DNA from: Streptomyces sp. XM4193
GTDB taxonomy: Bacteria; Actinomycetota; Actinomycetes; Streptomycetales; Streptomycetaceae
Assembly: GCF_023072595.1 (NCBI RefSeq)
Contig: NZ_JALLGK010000001.1
Location: forward strand, 868,001 to 932,000
DNA length: 64,000 bases
Direction of reading: 5' to 3'
The notes below the pieces were generated by a model. That model searched no databases. It saw only the letters and a program-made list of their open reading frames with translations, and had not been told where the DNA came from. Positions 20,002 to 26,994 of this stretch are shown here, piece after piece; within the stretch, counting starts at the first letter, position 1, and each line of letters starts with the position of its first letter. Position numbers and translations under genes: made by a program.

Positions 20002-20963
20002 GCGTGCTGATCGGTGCGGGAGTCGTGGCGGTCGGCGCGCCTGTGGCGGGTTGTTCCGTTGCGGGCGTCGTCGCAGAGGGGCGGGCGGGCCCAGCCGGCT
20101 GGCCGCCGGGCTGCCGACACGGGCAGTTGGAGGCGATCGCGGACTTGTCACCGGGCCGGTCGTCGTTGCTCTGGTCGGTGGTGGTTGTGGCCACCGGTGT
20201 GGCGTTGCTGGGGTTGCGGCGGTGGCGCCGCTCCCGAGGGCGGCGGGCTCGCGCCGTAGTGCTCTTCGGCCCGGTGGCGCCGGTGGTGGCAGCCGGGCCG
20301 GCGGGAGGTTCGGCGGGCGTCCGGAAGATGACGGCACGTCTGACGGGGACCCGCGGACTTGCTCCCGCGGCGGCCGGTACAGGGGCAGGTATATCGGTGG
20401 CGGTTCTCCTCGACGGTCTGCTCGGGACACCTCTCGGCTTGCTGCTGGGCGCCTGCTCGGCAGCGGCGGCGTGGCGAGCGGTGGGCAAGCGGCCCGGTCG
20501 CGGACGTGGAGAGAAGGCGGAGCTGCGGGAAGCAGGCCGTCAACTCCCTTTTGCGGCAGAGCTGTTGGCCGCGTGCCTCGCAGCCGGCAGTCGGCCGCGA
20601 GAGGCTGCGTGGGCGGTGGGTGCAAGCCTGGGCGGGCCGTTGGGCGAGCGTCTGGTGCGGGTGTGCCAGGAGCTGCGGCTGGGCGCGGAGCCGGACGCCG
20701 CATGGCGGTGCGTCGCGGAGGTCGAGGGCGGCCGTCGGTTGGCCCGCTGTCTGGAGCAGGCGGAGCAGTCCGGAGCGCCCGTGGTGGACGAGATCTCACG
20801 GCAGGCTGCGACGGCGAGAGCCGACCGGGCCCGTGCCGGCGCTGCCCGTGCCAGACAGGCGGCGGTGCACGTCACCGCGCCACTCGGGCTGTGCTTTCTG
20901 CCCGCGTTTCTGCTGGCGACGGTCGTGCCCGTGGTGATTGGCCTCGGGCAGCGTCTCAGCTAG
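19998..20963 (+). CDS. tadC: TadC-like type II secretion F-domain membrane protein
   Basis: Second platform protein, 321 residues. Hydrophobic helices lie near residues 1-25, 50-68 and 130-155. A cytoplasmic four-helix T2SF domain (about 175-275) carries [15 protein letters not shown], and a final helix pair follows at 290-318. It lies four bases back over the TadB stop, so the two are translated together. It corresponds to Rv3657c. A gap of 207 bases without recognisable gene follows, which may hold a separate promoter for the pilin. Confidence 0.83.
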   Translation: MSVLIGAGVVAVGAPVAGCSVAGVVAEGRAGPAGWPPGCRHGQLEAIADLSPGRSSLLWSVVVVATGVALLGLRRWRRSRGRRARAVVLFGPVAPVVAAGPAGGSAGVRKMTARLTGTRGLAPAAAGTGAGISVAVLLDGLLGTPLGLLLGACSAAAAWRAVGKRPGRGRGEKAELREAGRQLPFAAELLAACLAAGSRPREAAWAVGASLGGPLGERLVRVCQELRLGAEPDAAWRCVAEVEGGRRLARCLEQAEQSGAPVVDEISRQAATARADRARAGAARARQAAVHVTAPLGLCFLPAFLLATVVPVVIGLGQRLS

Positions 20964-21170
20964 GCCGCTCGCCCGACGCATGCCCCCGAACCTCGTACCG
21001 CGTCCGGGCGCGGCGCGTTCCGCGGCCTCACCTCGTTCCCCGGCGCTTCAGGTGCTTGCGCCGGGCGCTGCTCGGCGGTCGCCGGGCGGATCGTCCGACG
21101 AGCACGGGGCCCGAGGGGCGTCTTCGTTCCTTCCACTCGGATCCACTCTCAACTCTGAGGAGACAAAGCC

Positions 21171-21413
21171 ATGTTGATGTGCCCCACGGTGCGATGGCGG
21201 CGTGTCGCCGATGTCTGGCCGCGTTGCGGTCGGCTCCGGCGTGCTGTGCGTCGGTCCCGTACGTCTGACGCCGGAATGAGCACCGCGGAGTACGCGGTGG
21301 CGACGCTCGCCGCCTGTGCCTTCGCCGCGGTGCTGTACAAGGTGCTCACCAGTTCGCCCGTCACGGCGGCGTTGCAGGGCCTGATCGAGCGTGCGTTCAG
21401 CTCGGCGGTGTGA
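21171..21413 (+). CDS. Flp-type pilin (DUF4244)
   Basis: Small prepilin of 80 residues. A basic leader of about 35 residues ends in the prepilin peptidase site SDAG/MSTAEY: glycine before the cut, glutamate at +5 and tyrosine at +6 of the mature chain, the Flp signature. A hydrophobic helix of about 25 residues follows directly. The mature pilin would have only about 45 residues. No prepilin peptidase gene is seen in the window, so a TadV/PilD-type enzyme must come from elsewhere. The ATG at 21171 has a good GAGGAG ribosome site and its own 207-base upstream gap. It is the homologue of Rv3656c, the major candidate pilus subunit. Confidence 0.9.
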   Translation: MLMCPTVRWRRVADVWPRCGRLRRAVRRSRTSDAGMSTAEYAVATLAACAFAAVLYKVLTSSPVTAALQGLIERAFSSAV

Positions 21414-21417
21414 GTGC

Positions 21418-22161
21418 GTGGCTGCCGCGGTCAACGCGAACGTGTGCGTGCGCCGGGTGCGGTGCCTTCTGCGGTGGCGGTGGCGGTGGCGGGATTCGGG
21501 ACAGGCCACGGCGGAGACCGCGGTGGTCGTCCCGTCTCTGGTCCTGCTCATCGCGATGCTGCTGTGGGGTCTGCTCGCCAGCGCCGCTCACATTCAGTGC
21601 GTCGACGCGGCCCGTGCCGGCGCCAGGGCCGCGGCCAGAGCCGAACCGTGGCCCGGTGTGACGGCTGCCGCCCAACAGGTGGCTCCGGCCGGTGCGGAGG
21701 TGGAGGCGGCGCGGGACGGCGACCTGGTGCGCGTGCGGGTGAGAGCGCGAAGTGTCGGCCCCGGACCGCTGTCCGTCGAGTTGAGCGCGGAAGCGGTCGC
21801 CCAGGCGGAACACCGTCCGGGGGCGGACCGTCCCGGGTCGGCTGCAGCCCCGGGGCACGGCACCGCGGAGGAACGGCAGGTGGAGGACTCAGCCGTGGAG
21901 GGCCCAGTTGTGGAGGGCCCGGGCGTGGAGGGCCCAGGACCGGCGGAGTCCGGGCGTCGGGTGCCGTCGCCGCTGTCGGGGACGGCTCCGCCGTCTGCCC
22001 CGGCTGTGCCGAGGGCGTCGTTGGCGCCGAGTGCGGCGATGCGTACGCCGTCCGGCGATGGTTCCGAGCGGGCAGGGGAGGGCGCCGCGCGAAAGGAGGC
22101 GCCGGATGCCCGCCGCGATGCGGTGGGCACGCCCGGTGCAGAGGGCAGGAGCGTCGGGTGA
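21418..22161 (+). CDS. tadE: TadE-like pseudopilin with long low-complexity tail
   Basis: Minor pilin-like membrane protein, 247 residues from the GTG at 21418. The TadE domain is at residues about 25-130: QATAETAVVVPSLVLLIA begins the single hydrophobic helix and is followed by QCVDAARAGARAAAR. The last 110 residues are low complexity, with near repeats of VEGPxVEGPG encoded by direct repeats around 21893-21945. That tail is much longer than in Rv3655c and may be disordered and surface exposed. The start lies four bases after the pilin stop and has no strong ribosome site, so translation is probably coupled. The gene ends in a GTGA overlap with the next one. Confidence 0.78.
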   Translation: MAAAVNANVCVRRVRCLLRWRWRWRDSGQATAETAVVVPSLVLLIAMLLWGLLASAAHIQCVDAARAGARAAARAEPWPGVTAAAQQVAPAGAEVEAARDGDLVRVRVRARSVGPGPLSVELSAEAVAQAEHRPGADRPGSAAAPGHGTAEERQVEDSAVEGPVVEGPGVEGPGPAESGRRVPSPLSGTAPPSAPAVPRASLAPSAAMRTPSGDGSERAGEGAARKEAPDARRDAVGTPGAEGRSVG

Positions 22162-22616
22162 GTGGAGGCCGGGGCCGAACGGCTGACCGGATCCCCGAGC
22201 GGCCGTTCGGCCGCGCACCGGGGCGGCGGCGCCCAGGAAGGCCGGAACTCGGTCGGGTCCGTCGTTCGGCGAGATCCCGGGACGACGGCGGCTCGGCCAC
22301 CGTGTGGGCCGCGTGGTCGGCGCTGGCCCTGTGCACCGTGTTCCTGGCGCTGATGTCGTTCTGCGAGGCGGTCGTCGTACGCCATCGCGCGGCAGGCGCG
22401 GCGGATCTGGCGGCGCTCGCTGCGGCGGCGCGGGCGCCTCAGGGAGCGCAGGCGGCCTGCGGTGCGGCACGTCGGGTGGCCGAGGCGCAGGGAGCTTCCG
22501 TGGTGCGGTGCGTGCTCGGGCCCGATGGCGCCGTGGACGTCACGGCCCGGATATCTCACGGTCCTTATGCGCCGGAGATTCGGTCGAGGGCGGGGCCGCC
22601 CGGAGCAGTTCGGTGA
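22158..22616 (+). CDS. TadE/TadG-like protein with membrane anchor (Rv3654c type)
   Basis: Last gene of the Tad locus, 152 residues. A basic N-terminal stretch of 40 residues leads to DDGGSATVWAAW and a single hydrophobic helix. The family motif VVVRHRAAGAADLAALAAAAR follows, as in the Rv3654c group of helicase/secretion-neighbourhood TadE-like proteins. GTG at 22158 overlaps the previous stop (GTGA) and has AGGAG seven bases upstream. Its last 77 bases overlap the 3' end of the convergent helicase gene, an overlap confirmed by both stop codons. Confidence 0.8.
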   Translation: MSGGRGRTADRIPERPFGRAPGRRRPGRPELGRVRRSARSRDDGGSATVWAAWSALALCTVFLALMSFCEAVVVRHRAAGAADLAALAAAARAPQGAQAACGAARRVAEAQGASVVRCVLGPDGAVDVTARISHGPYAPEIRSRAGPPGAVR

Positions 22617-24960
22617 GCAGGCGCAGCGCGCCGCGCTTGTGCAGGGGCTCGTTGCCGTTGCCGCACTTCGGGGACTGCACACAGGAGGGGCACCCGCGTT
22701 CGCATTCGCAGGCCGCGATGGCCTCGCGAGTCGCCCCGAGCCACCGTTGTGCGGTGGCGTGGGCGCGTTCCGCGAAGCCGGCGCCGCCCGGCTGCCCGTC
22801 GTAGACGAAGACGGTGGGCAGGAGCGTGTCGGGATGCAGGGGGACGGAGACGCCACCGATGTCCCAACGGTCGCAGGTGGCGAAAAGCGGCAGCATGCCG
22901 ATCGAGGCGTGCTCGGCGGCGTGCAGTGCTCCGGGAAGCACTTCGGGGGCGATCCCGGCGGAGTCCAGCTGATCCTCCGAGACCGTCCACCACACGGCGC
23001 GTGTGCGCAGGGTGCGCGGAGGCAGATCGAGCTTGGTCTCGCCCAGCACCTCGTTCGTCACCAGCTTGCGCCGCAGATAGGAGACGACCTGGTGGGTGAC
23101 CTCGACCGAACCGAAGCACAGTTCTCCCTCGCCCCAGGGCACGCGGGAGGTGGTCTCCAGAATCGTGATGGCGGTGGTGTCCCTGGCCATGGTCGACCAG
23201 GGCGGAGTGGATTCCTCCACCAGCGCGACGGATCCGTCCGGGTCCTCCAGGTCGAGCTGTCGTACGACGTAGCTGCGGCCTTGATGCAGATGCACGGCGC
23301 CCTCGTGGACCGTGCTGTGCGCCGCCGCGGCGTCGACGGTGCCGAGCAGCCGGCCGGTCGCTTCCTCGACGACCTGGACGGGCGAGCCGCCCTGCCCACG
23401 GATGTCGGTGAGGTCGACCGCTCTCTCCCGACGCGTCCAGTACCAGGTCGAGCCGCGCCGTCGCAGCAGTCTGCGTCGCTCCAGGGAGGGCACCACCTCG
23501 GCCGCCGCCGGCCCGAAAAGCCCGAAGTCGGCCTCGGAGAGCGGAATTTCGGCAGCCGCCGCACACAGGTGAGGAGCGAGTACGTAGGGGTTGTCCGGGT
23601 CGAGCACGGTCGACTCGACCGGTTGGGAGAAGAGTGCCTCGGGATGGTGCACCAGATAGGTGTCCAGCGGGTCGTCCCGCGCGATGAGGACGGCCAGGGC
23701 GTCCTGGCCCTGGCGGCCGGCCCGCCCGGCCTGCTGCCAGAGGGAGGCCCGGGTTCCGGGATAGCCGGCGATGAGCACCGCGTCGAGGCCGGAAATGTCC
23801 ACACCCAGTTCCAGTGCGGTCGTCGCGGCGAGGCCGAGGAGTTCACCGGAGTGCAGTGCCCGCTCCAGGGCCCGACGTTCTTCGGGAAGGTAGCCGCCCC
23901 GGTATGCGGCGATTCGCGCGACCTGAGAGCGATCATTTTCAGCCAGTCGTTCCTGGGCGATCACCGCCGTCAGCTCTGCGCCCCGCCGCGACCGGACGAA
24001 CGCCAGCGTCCGAACGTCCCGGCCGGCGAGGTCGGCCAGCAGCTCTGCGGCCTCGGAGGTGGCCGTGCGCCGTACGGGCGCGCCCCGTTCGCCCTGTGTG
24101 CCCGTCAGCGGCGGCTCCCACAGCGCGAACGTCAGTCGGCCCTTCGGGGAGGTGTCCTCGGTGACCTCGCGCACGGGTACGCCCGTGAGTCGGGTCGCCG
24201 CGACCGCCGGGTCCGCGGAGGTGGCCGAGGCCAGCAGGAAGACCGGATCGGCTCCGTACTTCGCCGCGACCCGGCGGAGCCGTCGCAGGACCTGGGCGAC
24301 GTGTGAGCCGAAGACACCCCGGTAGGTGTGGCACTCGTCTACGACGACGTAGCGCAGCCCGCGGAGGAAGGAGGACCAGCGTGGGTGCGACGGCAGCATC
24401 CCTCGGTGAAGCATGTCCGGATTGGTGAGCACGTAGTTGGCGTGCAGCCGTACCCACTCGCGTTCCTCGTAGGGGGTGTCGCCGTCGTACACGGCCGGAC
24501 GGGCCCCGGTGCCGAGCGGGCGGGCCAGCTCTTTGAGTGCTCGCAGCTGGTCGGCGGCGAGCGCTTTGGTCGGGGCCAGGTAGAGGGCGGTGGTGCCGCG
24601 GCCGTCCGGCGCCTGCGCGCCTTCGAGCAGGGTGTTGAGAACCGGCAGCGTGTAGGTGAGCGACTTGCCGGAAGCGGTGCCGGTGGCGACCACGACGGAC
24701 TCGTCGGCCAGCGCGTGCCGCAGCGCGGCCGCCTGGTGCTCCCAGGGGCGTTCGATGCCCGCCGCGCGGACGGCTTCGATCACCTCTGGCCGGATCGGGG
24801 CGGGCCAGTCGGCATGACGACCGACCCTTGGGGGCACATGCTCCGTATGGGTGATCCGGCTGTCCCGGTCGGCCGTGCCGGCGAGCTGCTCGAAGACCGA
24901 CCCGGGCGGTGACGGGGCGGGTCGGGCACCCTTCGCGTGCGGGCGACGTTTGCTGGCCAT
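22540..24960 (-). CDS. DEXH-box helicase of the MrfA/YprA (Hrq1-like) family
   Basis: ATP-dependent 3'-5' DNA helicase of about 806 residues. Motif I is ATGTASGKSL, motif II is VVDECHTYRG (DECH), motif III is LLASATS and motif VI is WQQAGRAGRQG. The C-terminal part is the DUF1998 type with a cysteine set, CECERGCPSCVQSPKC, that should bind zinc. Bacillus MrfA acts in repair of mitomycin C damage, which makes a DNA-repair role likely. The start is at 24960, or at 24978 with six more residues; neither ribosome site is strong. It is the homologue of Rv3649 and lies convergent to the Tad locus, overlapping its last gene by 77 bases. Confidence 0.9.
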   Translation of the reverse strand: MASKRRPHAKGARPAPSPPGSVFEQLAGTADRDSRITHTEHVPPRVGRHADWPAPIRPEVIEAVRAAGIERPWEHQAAALRHALADESVVVATGTASGKSLTYTLPVLNTLLEGAQAPDGRGTTALYLAPTKALAADQLRALKELARPLGTGARPAVYDGDTPYEEREWVRLHANYVLTNPDMLHRGMLPSHPRWSSFLRGLRYVVVDECHTYRGVFGSHVAQVLRRLRRVAAKYGADPVFLLASATSADPAVAATRLTGVPVREVTEDTSPKGRLTFALWEPPLTGTQGERGAPVRRTATSEAAELLADLAGRDVRTLAFVRSRRGAELTAVIAQERLAENDRSQVARIAAYRGGYLPEERRALERALHSGELLGLAATTALELGVDISGLDAVLIAGYPGTRASLWQQAGRAGRQGQDALAVLIARDDPLDTYLVHHPEALFSQPVESTVLDPDNPYVLAPHLCAAAAEIPLSEADFGLFGPAAAEVVPSLERRRLLRRRGSTWYWTRRERAVDLTDIRGQGGSPVQVVEEATGRLLGTVDAAAAHSTVHEGAVHLHQGRSYVVRQLDLEDPDGSVALVEESTPPWSTMARDTTAITILETTSRVPWGEGELCFGSVEVTHQVVSYLRRKLVTNEVLGETKLDLPPRTLRTRAVWWTVSEDQLDSAGIAPEVLPGALHAAEHASIGMLPLFATCDRWDIGGVSVPLHPDTLLPTVFVYDGQPGGAGFAERAHATAQRWLGATREAIAACECERGCPSCVQSPKCGNGNEPLHKRGALRLLTELLRAAPPSTESPAHKDREISGP

Positions 24961-25146
24961 TGACACCGAGTGTGTCATCAGCCTGACGGACAATGGCTCA
25001 AGGCGTCGTGCACGCACGTGAGTAGGTGATTGAATGCCCCTGCGGCTGCCGATCCGTTCCTTCCGGGCAGCGGGGGATACCCATCCCCTTCTGAGGAGGG
25101 GATAGCCCAGGGGGCGACCGCTCGATAGCAAGGTGCTGGAGGATCC

Positions 25147-25488
25147 GTGGACCTGTCCCTGTCGACCCGTACCGTAGGCGATCGCACGATCGTCGAGGTC
25201 GGTGGCGAGATCGATGTGTACACCGCGCCCAAGCTGCGTGAGCAGCTCGTGGAGCTGGTGAACGATGGAAGCTTCCACCTCGTTGTGGATATGGAAGGTG
25301 TCGACTTCCTTGACTCCACCGGTCTGGGCGTGCTGGTGGGAGGTCTCAAGCGAGTGCGCGCGCACGAGGGTTCGTTGCGGCTGGTCTGCAATCAGGAGCG
25401 CATCCTGAAGATCTTCCGGATCACTGGCCTGACGAAGGTCTTCCCGATCCACAACTCGGTCGACGAAGCCGTCGCGGCCACCGACTGA
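25147..25488 (+). CDS. bldG: Anti-sigma factor antagonist BldG
   Basis: STAS-domain protein of 113 residues that is needed for aerial hyphae and antibiotic production in Streptomyces. By sequence it is almost the S. coelicolor BldG (SCO3549) as I remember it. The phosphorylated serine is Ser57 in DFLDSTGLG. Unphosphorylated BldG binds anti-sigma factors and frees sigma factors; phosphorylation by the kinase partner reverses this. GTG at 25147 is preceded by GGAGG. The leader upstream contains a small hairpin at about 25083-25103. The next gene encodes the cognate anti-sigma-type ATPase, separated by a hairpin that may lower its expression. Confidence 0.98.
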   Translation: MDLSLSTRTVGDRTIVEVGGEIDVYTAPKLREQLVELVNDGSFHLVVDMEGVDFLDSTGLGVLVGGLKRVRAHEGSLRLVCNQERILKIFRITGLTKVFPIHNSVDEAVAATD

Positions 25489-25512
25489 CGCGCCCTCATC
25501 CAGAGGCTTCCC

Positions 25513-25550
25513 CCCGGGGGTCGGGCACTGTGTTGCGCCGGACCCCCGGG
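25513..25550 (+). terminator. Hairpin between bldG and its partner, likely attenuator
   Basis: Arms 25513-25522 and 25541-25550 form a perfect 10-bp stem of CCCGGGGGTC. It lies 24 bases past the bldG stop and 32 bases before the partner's start. This fits both short bldG and longer two-gene transcripts. Confidence 0.72.
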
Positions 25551-25582
25551 AAGCACGTCCGTACGACCTCCAAGGGGATGGC

Positions 25583-26011
25583 ATGGCCACCGTCGAACTG
25601 CGCTTCAGTGCGCTTCCCGAGCACGTGCGCACCGCTCGTCTGGTGGCGGCGGCCGTCGCTCGGCGAGCTGGAGTCGACGAAGCCGTGCTGGACGAGGTCC
25701 GACTCGCGGTGGGTGAGGCGTGCAGCCGCGCCGTGGGTCTGCACCAGAGCGGCGGTCTGAGTTCGCCGGTGCGCGTCGCCCTCATCGAGGACGACAAGAA
25801 GTTCGCCATCGAGGTGGGTGACGACGCCGCCGTGGCGGGCGGGGCCGGCGACACCGCGGTTGGCGGTGCGGCCGACGGCGCCGAGGACGAGAGCGACATG
25901 GGGCTCGCGGTGATCAGCGGCCTCGTGGACGACGTCGAGGTGCTCTCCGACGACCACGGCGGCCTCATCCGCATGACCTGGCCGACCACCCCGGCACCGC
26001 TCTTTCCCTGA
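25583..26011 (+). CDS. RsbW-like anti-sigma factor/serine kinase homologue (SCO3548 type)
   Basis: HATPase-fold protein of 142 residues, the known genetic partner of BldG. The N-box region is VLDEVRLAVGEACSRAV, in which the usual asparagine is arginine. The G1 region is DESDMGLAVISGLVDD. An acidic, glycine-rich insert (about residues 85-110) separates them. In S. coelicolor SCO3548 and BldG interact and act in opposite ways on development. The changed N-box asparagine raises doubt about strong kinase activity; binding of BldG may matter more. ATG at 25583 has AAGGGG upstream. No sigma factor gene is adjacent. Confidence 0.88.
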   Translation: MATVELRFSALPEHVRTARLVAAAVARRAGVDEAVLDEVRLAVGEACSRAVGLHQSGGLSSPVRVALIEDDKKFAIEVGDDAAVAGGAGDTAVGGAADGAEDESDMGLAVISGLVDDVEVLSDDHGGLIRMTWPTTPAPLFP

Positions 26012-26994
26012 AACCCGGGCCGCTCTGCCGCCGAAGGCGGGCGCGACGGACGTCGGCCCGACCCGTCGCGCAGCCCGGTTCGCGAGAGAACCGGTCAGGT
26101 ACGCGGTCGGTCCTGCAGGGCGGCGCACGTCGATTGGCGAGCAGTACGCGCTGCGCGGGCCGAACGAGCCGGTTGCGCGTACGAGTTGCACACACCCACG
26201 TCTGATCGTCTGTACGACCGTGTCGGCTCCGCGCAGGTCCTGGTGGAGTGTCCGCCGGCTGTCGCTGCCGCCTCTGCACCTGTCGGCTACCGCCTCCGCC
26301 CCTGCCCGGCTGCCGCTTCCGCCGGATCAGCCGACCCGTACCGCGTCCGCGGAGTCGACGCAGAGCTGCGCCCTTCGCGCTGCCGGCCCAGTGCGTTCGG
26401 GGAGGTGCGCCGAGACGGCGTTGCCGGAGAAGCGCGACGGTCGAGCGTTGACGAGGCCCGGTGCGGGGCGCGGCGACAGCGTCCCCGTCGGGATCGGCCC
26501 CCCGCACCGCGGGTGGCGTCCCCGTCGGGATCGGCTCCCGCGCGGCGGGCGGCAACGGTCAACCCCGTGACGTTTCCGGGACGCTCTTTCCGGTCGTCTT
26601 CGTTCGCCCTGGCCCGCCGGGGAGACGGTCGACAGTCGCTCAGACGTCCGGTGCACGGCCCTCCGGCGCCCCGGTCGCGGATCTTGTTCCGCGCTGCCGA
26701 GTGGTCTCCTGTAGCTGCTGAGGTCTTTGTTTTTCCTGTTGGGAACCGGTGCGCCCGCGTCTCGCCGCTCGATAGTGAGATCATTTTCCGAGCAGTCAGG
26801 ATTATGTACACACTCTCTTGTGAGGGAATTCCCAAAGAGTCGTCTTTCTGATCTTCGTCAACTCGCTGCGAATTCCTCGCGACGGCGCCCTGTTTAGTTC
26901 CCGGGAAGATCCCAAAACTCCCTCGACATCTGAGCAGCAGGACGCCTGAGCGTGTGCTTGCGCGCGCCCATGTGCCAAACGTCAAGGAGGACGA
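26012..26994. other. Long intergenic region upstream of hppA
   Basis: About 980 bases without a gene I can support. The left two thirds are extremely G+C rich, with open but motif-free frames and a direct 18-base repeat (26481-26498 and 26518-26535). The right part, from about 26690, is clearly richer in A and T, without a good frame, and probably carries the hppA promoter and a long leader. Confidence 0.5.

Noticed and set aside
16972..20799. Very long open frame (about 1275 codons) on the minus strand across the Tad genes
   Set aside because: It is a shadow of highly G+C-rich coding sequence. The product is a Pro/Arg/Ser-rich jumble with no domain, while the plus-strand frames carry clear Tad motifs and coupled starts.
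26186..26851. Open plus-strand frame upstream of hppA as a gene
   Set aside because: No ribosome site, no motif, and composition typical of non-coding G+C-rich DNA that reads through by lack of A+T-rich stops.
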